Position numbers and translations under genes: made by a program. A model generated the notes under the pieces. It saw nothing but the letters and a program-made list of their open reading frames with translations, was not told the origin of the DNA and made no database searches. Positions 1-9,614 of a stretch of DNA of 64,000 nt are shown here, piece by piece (the stretch's first letter is position 1; each line of letters starts with the position of its first letter). This DNA is from Salegentibacter flavus (GTDB lineage: Bacteria > Bacteroidota > Bacteroidia > Flavobacteriales > Flavobacteriaceae), in the NCBI RefSeq assembly GCF_900115145.1, contig NZ_FOVL01000002.1, positions 1 to 64,000 on the forward strand. The letters are read 5' to 3'.

Positions 1-398
1 CAAAAGGGGGGGCATTAATATGTCGCAGTACTGAGTGGTACATTCGGGCAGGTTTCTTTTAAACCCTTCATCATGTATTTGATGAAGGGTTTTTTATGGA
101 CTAAAGTGAAAGGAAATCCAGAAGCCCTCCTTTCCCTCCCGGCTCCTGTTATTTTCGGGAGCCCCAAGCCTCGTCCTGGCCATACCAGAACCCAGTTTTC
201 GCCCGGCATCTTTTTAAACCCGTCATTATTCCTATTTCCTAATTTCTTTTTTATTGTCCTTTTAGGTTCTCATTCTCAGCAAGATTAATCCTTACAGGGA
301 TTGTACTTTATAAAAAATTTAAGTAAAGATGTAATAGATTAAATGTTTTTTACTTAAATTCATTCTTTAATATATATCCCTCTTAAAGTTTTGCATCT
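1..398. other. Left edge without a recognisable gene
   Basis: No convincing coding frame is seen in these bases. Positions 61-95 form a strong rightward terminator (listed separately), so a rightward gene or RNA probably lies to the left of the window. Bases 143-166 contain a second small hairpin (ggctcc paired with gggagcc). The rest is AT-rich, especially 300-398, and leads into the creatininase-like gene. Short open frames here have no family resemblance and compete with each other on both strands. Confidence 0.5.
61..95 (+). terminator. Intrinsic terminator of an upstream unit
   Basis: A perfect 13-bp inverted repeat (aaacccttcatca at 61-73, tgatgaagggttt at 80-92) with a 6-base loop runs into a T tract. 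The transcript it ends must start left of the window. The 60 bases before it do not match any RNA or protein I recognise. Confidence 0.6.
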
Positions 399-1274
399 AT
401 GAGAACCTTTATTCTTTTACTTTTTCTCGTTTCCTCTTTTAGCCAATATGCTCAGGATATTCCAACACGTTGGGATGAATTAACAGCCAGCGATTGGCCA
501 TTAGCTATGGAAAAATCTAATAAAACCATTATTCTCCCTATTGGAGTTCTGGAAAAGCATGGTCCCCATGCACCTATGGGATCCGATCTTATCCATGCCA
601 GAGAATGGGCAGCCCGGGTGGCTAAAGAAGAATATGCAGTGGTTTTTCCTGATTATTTTTACGGCCAGTTGAACGAGGCTAAACACTTGCCTGGAACCTT
701 TTCTTTACCCAGTAAATTAACCATGGAACTTTTAGAAGCAACTTGTGAAGAGTTGGGTAGGAATGGTTTTGAAAAGATTATGATTATCAATGGCCATGGG
801 GGTAATCCCCCAATGCTTAGATATTTTGTACAAAACCAGATGGCAAGCCAGAGAGACTATGCAGTATATTTTTATGATCCCTCTACTGACCCTGATTTTC
901 AGAAGGAATTAAATGCATTGAGAAAAACTGATCCAGCAGGGGATATGCACGCTGGGGAGTTGGAAACATCTTCTTTATTATATCTGCGTCCCGAACTTGT
1001 GCAGTTGGAGAAGGCAGCCAATGAATCCGGTGCTGATCAAAAAAGGTTGCCAAGAATTCCAAACGTATATACCGGTATTTGGTGGTATGCTTCTTTTCCT
1101 CACCATTATGCCGGGGAAGCTGAAAAAGCATCAGCAGAACTTGGAAAATTAGTTACAGAACAAAAAATAGCATCTATGGTAGAAGCACTGAGGGCTATTA
1201 AGGCCGATAAGAAAACCCTTGAGCTTCAACAGGAATTTTACGAGGAAGTCGAAGAGCTTTCCAGAGAAAAATAA
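399..1274 (+). CDS. Exported creatininase-family amidohydrolase
   Basis: A 291-residue protein of the creatininase/FAPy-deformylase fold, a metal-dependent family that opens cyclic amides or deformylates. Residues 1-18 form a signal peptide, so it acts outside the cytoplasm, unlike classical creatininase. The metal-binding pattern is visible: E52-K-H54-G-P-H and D63, then NGHGGN at 131-136 and H184-A-G-E187. The exact substrate cannot be read from sequence. It stands alone: a terminator lies far upstream, and the next gene converges from the other strand 20 bases beyond its stop. The family call is firm; creatininase activity itself is not implied. Confidence 0.85.
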   Translation: MRTFILLLFLVSSFSQYAQDIPTRWDELTASDWPLAMEKSNKTIILPIGVLEKHGPHAPMGSDLIHAREWAARVAKEEYAVVFPDYFYGQLNEAKHLPGTFSLPSKLTMELLEATCEELGRNGFEKIMIINGHGGNPPMLRYFVQNQMASQRDYAVYFYDPSTDPDFQKELNALRKTDPAGDMHAGELETSSLLYLRPELVQLEKAANESGADQKRLPRIPNVYTGIWWYASFPHHYAGEAEKASAELGKLVTEQKIASMVEALRAIKADKKTLELQQEFYEEVEELSREK

Positions 1275-1293
1275 AGCAGAGGAAGTGTTTGTG

Positions 1294-1515
1294 CTAATCA
1301 AACACTGCTTTTACTATGGTAAGAATTCCTCTGAACATTAAGATCATTGCAGCAATGAGTGCAATTAAACCGACAATGAGTACAGGAATGTACCAGGGGT
1401 TATCCTGATTATTAAATGCGGTAAATAAAACACTGGGCCCAATTAAAGATAAGGGCAATGCCATGCCCAGATATTTTAATCCTTTACCAAGTACCTTTCT
1501 ATTTGTGTGTTTCAT
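1294..1515 (-). CDS. Small two-helix membrane protein (DUF6095-like)
   Basis: A 73-residue protein with two hydrophobic helices (about 15-33 and 43-64) separated by a short polar loop, and a basic N-terminus (MKHTNRKVLGKGLKYLG). It resembles the small Flavobacteriaceae family catalogued as DUF6095, whose function is unknown; I am only moderately sure of that assignment. It lies 10 bases downstream of the DUF4249 gene on the same strand, so it is probably co-transcribed with the TonB receptor operon or read through from it. The function is not known. Confidence 0.6.
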   Translation of the reverse strand: MKHTNRKVLGKGLKYLGMALPLSLIGPSVLFTAFNNQDNPWYIPVLIVGLIALIAAMILMFRGILTIVKAVFD

Positions 1516-1525
1516 TTTTCTATAA

Positions 1526-2335
1526 TTATTTTACAATATAAGTGCTTGTATCCACTTCTGAAAGATGAAAATAACCAAATGGATAATTTTCTTTATTGCT
1601 ACGGTTTATAACATTCCCTTTTACTGTTGCCGGCTGGGTTTCAAAAGGACCGCCACTGTTTTCTCCAATTTGAGCCCTTAAAATAAAAAGATACTCATAA
1701 TAGGACTTTGAAATACCGTACATCTCAATATCTATGGTGTCTCCCGGTTTGATATCCTCATTAGAATAGTATCCGAAAATTTGATTCCCATCTGTAAATT
1801 TGTCCTCATAAATCTCCAGGCTTATTTTTTTATTTCTGAAGATAAAAAGATAGTAATTTGGTTCATTAACAGGATCGGTATAAAAAACTTTTACCTCGAT
1901 CTCATCGCCTGCAAAACCTCCGGTAGCTGTTTGTTCTATAAAATCGATATCTGTAACGCCCATCATGGTTTCAGTAGCCGTGTAAACCTCGTCATTATAA
2001 ATAATTTCCAATTCATAGGTTTCTCCTAAGATAGGATTGAGATTCTCATTGATGTAATAGCCTTCTGAAGTATGGATGAAATCATATTCAAGACCTGCTT
2101 CAGAAATTATCTTAACTGAGGCATTTTCAACCGTTGGTATTTCTTCGTCGTAAAAAGGCGCTGTTTCCGTTAGTCTAATTTGCTGAATATTACTTTCAGA
2201 ATCTTTATAAGATAGGATTGAAGCTTCTACCACTAACCTTGGTTCGCTCTCTTCTAATGGAATATCTACTACATCTTCGCAAGAGGTTCCGGTAAAAATA
2301 AGGAGTAGGCCGAATATTTTTAAAGACGTTTTCAT
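1526..2335 (-). CDS. DUF4249 lipoprotein, partner of TonB receptor
   Basis: A 269-residue predicted lipoprotein. The signal peptide ends at Cys19 (lipobox-like FTGTSC), followed by the typical DUF4249 opening with LVVEASI near residues 35-41. DUF4249 proteins are surface or periplasmic beta-rich lipoproteins of Bacteroidota found almost always directly after a TonB-dependent receptor, which is the case here: its start codon lies two bases beyond the receptor stop. By analogy with SusD-like partners it may help capture the receptor's ligand, but this is inference. The ligand is unknown. Confidence 0.8.
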   Translation of the reverse strand: MKTSLKIFGLLLIFTGTSCEDVVDIPLEESEPRLVVEASILSYKDSESNIQQIRLTETAPFYDEEIPTVENASVKIISEAGLEYDFIHTSEGYYINENLNPILGETYELEIIYNDEVYTATETMMGVTDIDFIEQTATGGFAGDEIEVKVFYTDPVNEPNYYLFIFRNKKISLEIYEDKFTDGNQIFGYYSNEDIKPGDTIDIEMYGISKSYYEYLFILRAQIGENSGGPFETQPATVKGNVINRSNKENYPFGYFHLSEVDTSTYIVK

Positions 2336-2337
2336 TT

Positions 2338-4710
2338 TTAAAAGCTAAAATTATAAGTTACAGAGGGAATAATTCCGAATAAACTTAGCCTGAGGGCTTC
2401 GTTAACTCCTGTATCGCTATTTTCTCTAAAAGTCAGTGAATATGCGTTTTTTCGGTTGTAAACATTGTAAATTCCAAAACTCCAGGAAGATTTGAAATCC
2501 TTTTCCGAAGAAATTCTCGGATAATAGTTGGCCGAAAGATCCAGCCTGTGGTATGCCGGTAATCTGTTGCTGTTCCTCGGGGTATAAACCGGCACCGTTA
2601 TATTCTCATAGCTATATTGAGCGGTGGGAAATGTGGAGGGCAAACCCGTTTGAAAGCTGAAATTAGCATTGAACTCCCACTTCTTACTGACCTCATAACT
2701 GGCCGTAATACTTACATCATGGGTTTTATCATAATTGGATTTATACCAATCTCCGCCATTAATTCCTGTTTCAACCGGCGTCCTGCCCGGGGTTTTTTGC
2801 TCGGATCTTGAAAGCGTGTAAGCTAACCACCCGGTAAACTTACCTTCATTTTTTCTGAAAAGAATTTCCAAGCCATAAGCCCTGGATTTTCCGTTTAAAA
2901 TAACTCTTTCAATATTGTTATTCGCAATAAGATTTGCGCCATTTACATAATCAATGCGGTTCTGAATGTCTTTATAAAAGGTTTCAGCCTCCAGTGAATA
3001 AGTCCCATCTTTAAAGTTTCTGAAATACCCGAAAGCATACTGATCCAGGATTTGAGGATCTATAAACGGTCCGCTTGGAGTCCATACATCCAGCGGGGTT
3101 GGGGAACTGGTATTGGAAATTAGATGGAGATATTGTGCCATCCTGTTATAACTCGCCTTAACCGATTGATTATCGTTAAAGCTATAGGCAATTGATAAAC
3201 GAGGTTCAAAATTACCGAAAGAACTGATTATTTCACCGCTTTCGTAAGTTTGTGTGCCTATGGGCTGCCCTTCCTCATAGATATCGCGGTCTTCATTATA
3301 AACAACTGGAGAATCATTTTCGTATATACTAAGTTCATCCCGGCCTATCCGATAAAATCCGCTATACCTCAATCCATATTCAGCCGAAAGCTTCTCGGAG
3401 ATGGTATGTTCTGCAGAAAAATAGACCGCACTTTCCAAAGCATACTTATTAGTGAGTTTAAAGTAATTGATTCCTGAAGTCTCGTCTATGGGTTCGATCT
3501 CTCCGGGATTAAAATCGTAATATGTATTCTGAAGACCATATTTTAGCTGAAAGGTATCGTTTAAATAATGGTCAAAATCGTATTTGAGATTGAGATTTTT
3601 TATCCCGCTATCCCAATTAAAGCCAACGAACCCAAGGGTTAGGCCATAATAATAATCGCTGTAAATCACAGAAAGATTAGAAAATATATTATCGCTGAAA
3701 ATATGGTTCCATCTAAGGTTTAAAACGGTATTTCCGTAAGTGTTTGTGAAATTTCTGCTCAAAGAAAAAACATCCCGTCCAAAATAACCCGAAAACAGGA
3801 GTTTATTCTTGTCATCCAACCTGTAGCTTAACTTGGTGTTAAGGTCATAGAAATAAGCGGAGTTTTCGTTATCGGTAAATTTCAGAAAAAGATGAGCATA
3901 AGAACTGCGACCCCCAATAAGAAAAGATCCCTTGTTTTTTACTATGGGACCTTCGGCGAGTAGCCTGCTTGAAATTGCGCCTATTCCGCCTTGCATTTTG
4001 AATTCCCGACTGTTTCCATCACGTTGATAAATATCCAGAACCGATGAAACCCTACCGCCGTATTTAGCCGGAATTCCTCCTTTATATAGTTTGAGATCCT
4101 TTATAGCATCCGGATTGAAAACTGAGAAAAACCCGAATAAATGTGAAGAATTATAGATGGTAGCCTCATCCAGCAAGATCAGATTTTGGTCTACAGCCCC
4201 CCCCCGAACGTTAAATCCGGAAGAACCTTCTCCGGCATTTGAAACACCCGGTAAGAGTAATAAAGACTTAATTACATCAACTTCTCCAAAGATCACCGGC
4301 ATTTTCTGAATGGTATTTATCGAAAGCTTATTAAGGCTCATTTCCGGTTTTTTGATGTTGAGGCCATCAGATCTTTGGCTTATGATTATTTCATCGAGAT
4401 ATTCTGAGCTTTCTTTTAATTTAAAATTCAGACTAGTCTGGCTGGAAATAGTTATGCTTTCTGAAATGGTTTGGAAACCCAGGTATGAGATCACCAATTC
4501 ATAGGTGCCTTCGGGGATTTTCAATGAATAAAAACCATATTCATTGGTTACCACTCCTGTATTTAAGGAGGGAATGAGCACATTAACTCCAATTAGGGTT
4601 TCGTTGCTGGAAGCATCGGTGATAGTTCCGCTTAGGGTATAGCTTTCCTGTGCAAAACTTGTGAAGGCAAAGCAACAGGCTAAAATAAAAAGGGAAAAAT
4701 TTTGTTTCAA
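2338..4710 (-). CDS. TonB-dependent receptor with CarboxypepD_reg domain
   Basis: A 790-residue outer-membrane active transporter. Order: signal peptide (1-20), a carboxypeptidase-regulatory-like beta-sandwich (about 23-95, YTLSGTITDASSNETLIGVN), a plug (about 110-225, including FNVRGGAVDQNLILLDEA), then a 22-strand-type barrel rich in aromatic residues to a C-terminal phenylalanine (YNFSF). The lack of a SusD neighbour and the presence of DUF4249 argue against a SusC polysaccharide system; siderophore, peptide or small-molecule uptake is possible. A TATCTTTA box at 4720-4727 on this strand could be its -7 promoter element. First gene of a three-gene leftward operon. Confidence 0.9.
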   Translation of the reverse strand: MKQNFSLFILACCFAFTSFAQESYTLSGTITDASSNETLIGVNVLIPSLNTGVVTNEYGFYSLKIPEGTYELVISYLGFQTISESITISSQTSLNFKLKESSEYLDEIIISQRSDGLNIKKPEMSLNKLSINTIQKMPVIFGEVDVIKSLLLLPGVSNAGEGSSGFNVRGGAVDQNLILLDEATIYNSSHLFGFFSVFNPDAIKDLKLYKGGIPAKYGGRVSSVLDIYQRDGNSREFKMQGGIGAISSRLLAEGPIVKNKGSFLIGGRSSYAHLFLKFTDNENSAYFYDLNTKLSYRLDDKNKLLFSGYFGRDVFSLSRNFTNTYGNTVLNLRWNHIFSDNIFSNLSVIYSDYYYGLTLGFVGFNWDSGIKNLNLKYDFDHYLNDTFQLKYGLQNTYYDFNPGEIEPIDETSGINYFKLTNKYALESAVYFSAEHTISEKLSAEYGLRYSGFYRIGRDELSIYENDSPVVYNEDRDIYEEGQPIGTQTYESGEIISSFGNFEPRLSIAYSFNDNQSVKASYNRMAQYLHLISNTSSPTPLDVWTPSGPFIDPQILDQYAFGYFRNFKDGTYSLEAETFYKDIQNRIDYVNGANLIANNNIERVILNGKSRAYGLEILFRKNEGKFTGWLAYTLSRSEQKTPGRTPVETGINGGDWYKSNYDKTHDVSITASYEVSKKWEFNANFSFQTGLPSTFPTAQYSYENITVPVYTPRNSNRLPAYHRLDLSANYYPRISSEKDFKSSWSFGIYNVYNRKNAYSLTFRENSDTGVNEALRLSLFGIIPSVTYNFSF

Positions 4711-4810
4711 TTTTTGGATTAAAGATAGAACAGCTTAATTCAAAATAAAAATGCTAAACACAAATTTATGGATTGTTTAAGGATAGAATTTTTAGAATTA
4801 AAAATAAAAA

Positions 4811-4836
4811 AAGCCGGAGATAATCCGGCCTTTTTC
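4811..4836 (-). terminator. Terminator of icd
   Basis: The hairpin gccgga (4814-4819) / tccggc (4825-4830), read leftward, is followed by a T-rich tract (complement of the A tract at 4801-4813). It lies 20-40 bases beyond the icd stop codon. Confidence 0.6.
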
Positions 4837-4852
4837 AATTATTCTGGTTTTA

Positions 4853-7075
<2,223 letters not shown>

Positions 7076-7233
7076 TTAATTTTTATCGGTATAATTTACT
7101 AATGCTTAAACTCCAGAAACGCCCGTAGAGATCCCGGGCGTTGAACTTAAGTGCAATATAGGATTTTTCCGTCTTTTATCATAGTTATCAGGTTCTAATA
7201 AGAGGTTTACCGGATTGAAAAAAGGCATAAAAA

Positions 7234-7270
7234 AAGCCATTTCATTTTAATTGCTAAAATGAAATGGCTT
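7234..7270 (-). terminator. Orphan leftward terminator
   Basis: A perfect 16-bp inverted repeat (aagccatttcatttta 7234-7249, taaaatgaaatggctt 7255-7270) with a 5-base loop. Read leftward it is followed by seven T residues (complement of 7227-7233). The rplS transcript already ends at 7620-7644, so this terminator appears to serve an unannotated transcript that starts between about 7300 and 7610. Confidence 0.6.
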
Positions 7271-7619
7271 CATTGAAGTATCACGCGATCACCGAATGTT
7301 TTAAATTCTTTATAGGACAAAAGCCCTGGTGGGTGACCTTCAATTGAAAGCTTTTATTCGTATAAGCGAAAAAAACTTTCAGAAAATGATTTTTACCTTT
7401 CAAACTATTTTTGACATTGCAAAAAATGAGCGTTATATAGAAGATAAAAATCCTTATGTAAAGAATTAAATCTTACATAAAAGGTTTAAAGCTTAAAATC
7501 CTGGTGTCATGATCAGCTTTAATATGAATTCCTTATACTAAATGTACAAAGAAAAAGTCATTTTTCTCTAATGGTTTTGTTAAATATTCAGGGGTGGAAG
7601 CCTTAAGGTCAGGGCATAA

Positions 7620-7644
7620 AAAAGCCCCGAAAATCGGGGCTTTT
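7620..7644 (-). terminator. Terminator of rplS (bidirectional shape)
   Basis: A perfect 11-bp inverted repeat aaaagccccga / tcggggctttt with a 3-base loop, 23 bases beyond the rplS stop. A and T tracts on both sides let it work in either direction. Confidence 0.7.
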
Positions 7645-7666
7645 AGATATATTGAAGAAAAATGAA

Positions 7667-8017
7667 TTATCTTTTTGCTTCTTTGATTCGGGCTTTCTTA
7701 CCGGTAAGGCCTCTAAAGTAATAGATACGTGCTCTTCTTACTTTACCTCGTTTATTTACCTCAATTTTTTGAATTGCAGGTAGATTAACCGGGAAAATAC
7801 GCTCTACTCCAACAGTACCACTCATTTTTCTGATGGTGAAAGTTTGAGAAGATCCTGATCCTCTTTTTTGAATTACCACACCTCTAAAAAACTGGGTACG
7901 GGTTTTTTGTCCCTCTTTAATCTCGTAAAATACGGTGATTGTGTCACCGGCAGAAAATTCAGGAAAATCTTTTGTAGCTACGAATTCGTCCTGTACAAAT
8001 TTAATTAACGATTCCAT
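7667..8017 (-). CDS. rplS: 50S ribosomal protein L19
   Basis: A 116-residue ribosomal protein L19, located at the 30S-50S interface. It shows the family landmarks: F-x-x-GDTI-x-V near residues 22-29, RTQFFRGVVIQKRGSG at 40-55, the conserved arginine-rich strand KMSGTVGVERIFP, and the RRARIYYFRGLTGKKARI C-terminus. It lies downstream of trmD on the same strand, an arrangement common across bacteria, but has its own promoter (8088-8117) with a leader of about 65 bases, and a strong terminator just beyond the stop. Confidence 0.97.
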   Translation of the reverse strand: MESLIKFVQDEFVATKDFPEFSAGDTITVFYEIKEGQKTRTQFFRGVVIQKRGSGSSQTFTIRKMSGTVGVERIFPVNLPAIQKIEVNKRGKVRRARIYYFRGLTGKKARIKEAKR

Positions 8018-8087
8018 CGATATATATTTAAGGTATAATCCAAAACAACATTCACGGTTTTCGCCAGAGGTTATTTTAGAACGAGTG

Positions 8088-8117
8088 CAAAATTACAAAT
8101 ATAAATTTTAAATACAA
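8088..8117 (-). promoter_or_regulatory. Promoter of rplS
   Basis: Read leftward: TTG at 8117-8115, exactly 19 bases of spacer, then TAATTTTG at 8095-8088. This matches the Bacteroidota housekeeping consensus (TTG, about 19 bases, TAnnTTTG) fully, and is the best promoter match I found in the window. Confidence 0.65.
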
Positions 8118-8130
8118 GCAGGTGAAGGAG

Positions 8131-8817
8131 TTATTTTTCTGATTCATCCAGAAGGTCCGGTCGAAGCTTTTTGGTTCGTTCCCAGGCCTGTTCTTCCCGC
8201 CATTGCTCAATTTTAGGGAAGTTGCCGGAAATAAGTATCTCCGGAACTTTCCAGCCCTTATATTCCGCAGGTCTAGTGTAAACCGGTGGTGCCAGCAAAT
8301 CATCCTGAAAGGAATCGGTTAAAGCTGAAGTCTCATTGCCTAAAACCCCCGGAATAAGTCTGATAACTGCATCGCATAGCACTGCGGCACCTAATTCACC
8401 GCCTGAAAGAACATAATCTCCAATAGAAATTTCCCTGGTGATAAAATGATCCCGCACCCGTTGGTCTACTCCCTTATAATGACCACACAAAATAATAAGG
8501 TTTTTCTGCAAAGACAGTTGGTTTGCGGTTTTTTGTTCTAAACGTTCCCCGTCAGGGGTCATATAAATAACCTCGTCGTAATCTCTTTCACTCTTTAGTT
8601 TTGTAATGCATTTATCAATTGGCTCTACCATCATCACCATTCCTGCGCCACCCCCGAATTGATAATCATCAATTTGCTTATAATTATCGGTTACGTAATC
8701 CCTGAGGTTATGAAGATGAATTTCAACTAATCCCTTTTCTATTGCCCTTTTCAGAATAGAAGCTTCAAAGGGACTCCTTAGTAGATCGGGAACTACCGTA
8801 ATTATATCAATTCGCAT
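8131..8817 (-). CDS. trmD: tRNA (guanine-37-N1)-methyltransferase
   Basis: A 228-residue TrmD that methylates N1 of G37 next to the anticodon and so prevents +1 frameshifting. The trefoil-knot SAM site is clear: [12 protein letters not shown] near 112-123 and [17 protein letters not shown] near 133-149. It starts [13 protein letters not shown], typical for the family, and is of normal length. It is upstream of rplS on the same strand, and 32 bases downstream of the exported coiled-coil gene at 8850-9431. Confidence 0.97.
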   Translation of the reverse strand: MRIDIITVVPDLLRSPFEASILKRAIEKGLVEIHLHNLRDYVTDNYKQIDDYQFGGGAGMVMMVEPIDKCITKLKSERDYDEVIYMTPDGERLEQKTANQLSLQKNLIILCGHYKGVDQRVRDHFITREISIGDYVLSGGELGAAVLCDAVIRLIPGVLGNETSALTDSFQDDLLAPPVYTRPAEYKGWKVPEILISGNFPKIEQWREEQAWERTKKLRPDLLDESEK

Positions 8818-8849
8818 ATAGTGTTTTTAGAGATTAACGCCGAATAATT

Positions 8850-9431
8850 TTAGTTGTTCGAGGTCTTATTGCGCTCGTCCTGAAGCATCCTGCCGAGCCT
8901 TTGTTCTTTTTCCAGGGCTTTGGCGCGGTAAAGATCAAATTCTTTCTCTGTTTCAGCTAAACGCTTACGGGCTTCACGGGTAGTCGCATGAGAATTTTTA
9001 AAGCGGTAAATAAAGAATAATAAGGCAATTAGTAAAATTGCTACAATTCCCCACATCATTCCCATATAACTGCCTTTGCTCATAGGCATCCCAAGGAATT
9101 TAATAGCGTCTTTTTCGGCATTAACTTTATCGAGATCTTCCTGAGTGGCTTGAAGCTCTTTTTTCAAAGATTCGATTTCGGCAATTTGTTCGTTGGCTGT
9201 ATTTTTTTGCGTTTCGATCTCAGCTCTTAATTCATCGAAATGCCGGTTGGTGTTGTTTTTTAATCTTACCAGGGCTTCATAATCGACTACCTTGTAGCCC
9301 TGGTAATTGTTTGAATTCTCAATAAGTTCATTGAATTCATCCTGAACAGGATTTGTGCTTAGACTGTCCTGGGCATAAAACTGAAGACTTAGCAGGCTTA
9401 AACTTAAGATTCCGAAAATAGTTTTGTTCAT
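8850..9431 (-). CDS. Exported coiled-coil protein with one membrane helix
   Basis: A 193-residue protein: signal peptide (1-20), a long heptad-type helix (about 60-108, ELRAEIETQKNTANEQIAEI), one membrane helix (about 120-142, MMWGIVAILLIALLFFIYRF) and a charged C-terminal helix. Homologues next to trmD in Flavobacteriaceae are often labelled tRNA (guanine-N1)-methyltransferase, I believe through neighbour transfer; nothing here resembles a methyltransferase. The function is unknown; the architecture suggests an envelope-spanning structural or sensor protein. The promoter at 9543-9575 drives it, and trmD follows 32 bases downstream. Confidence 0.75.
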   Translation of the reverse strand: MNKTIFGILSLSLLSLQFYAQDSLSTNPVQDEFNELIENSNNYQGYKVVDYEALVRLKNNTNRHFDELRAEIETQKNTANEQIAEIESLKKELQATQEDLDKVNAEKDAIKFLGMPMSKGSYMGMMWGIVAILLIALLFFIYRFKNSHATTREARKRLAETEKEFDLYRAKALEKEQRLGRMLQDERNKTSNN

Positions 9432-9542
9432 TACTTTGGGGTTAATGCATTAATTTATATGGACACAACGCCGGGTAGGATAACTTATTGTAACAATTTA
9501 AATCTTAATTCTAAATCGTTTATTATTAAATTTTTGGGGCTG

Positions 9543-9575
9543 CAAAGTTAATGATAAAAAGAAAAAACCCACCAA
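9543..9575 (-). promoter_or_regulatory. Promoter of the coiled-coil gene and trmD
   Basis: Read leftward: TTG at 9575-9573, a 22-base spacer, then TAACTTTG at 9550-9543. The -33 part lies inside the GAPDH terminator, so termination and initiation sites overlap. The leader to the start codon at 9431 is about 105 bases. Confidence 0.45.
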
Positions 9576-9588
9576 TAAAAGGTGGGTT
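9566..9588 (-). terminator. Terminator of GAPDH gene
   Basis: aacccacc (9566-9573) pairs perfectly with ggtgggtt (9581-9588), and a T tract follows when read leftward. It lies about 27 bases beyond the stop codon of the GAPDH gene. Confidence 0.65.
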
Positions 9589-9614
9589 AAGATGTAATAA
9601 AATTTGAGTTTATT

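Larger units (their letters stand above)
7076..7666. other. Gap between icd and rplS with orphan terminator
   Basis: This 591-base gap has no good open frame. It holds a GC hairpin (aacgcccg 7118-7125 / cgggcgtt 7135-7142) upstream of icd, a very strong leftward terminator at 7234-7270, and the rplS terminator at 7620-7644. The leftward terminator has no protein gene between it and the rplS terminator, so roughly 7271-7615 may encode a small leftward RNA. On the leftward strand 7283-7375 also reads open without a start codon (containing KVTHQGFCPIKNLKHSVIA), which may be the remnant of a gene. Confidence 0.5.

Noticed and set aside
1-60. Possible end of a 5S rRNA or tRNA before the first terminator
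   Set aside because: The 60 bases do not fit the 5S 3' end or a T-loop/acceptor pattern that I can recognise; only the terminator is reliable.
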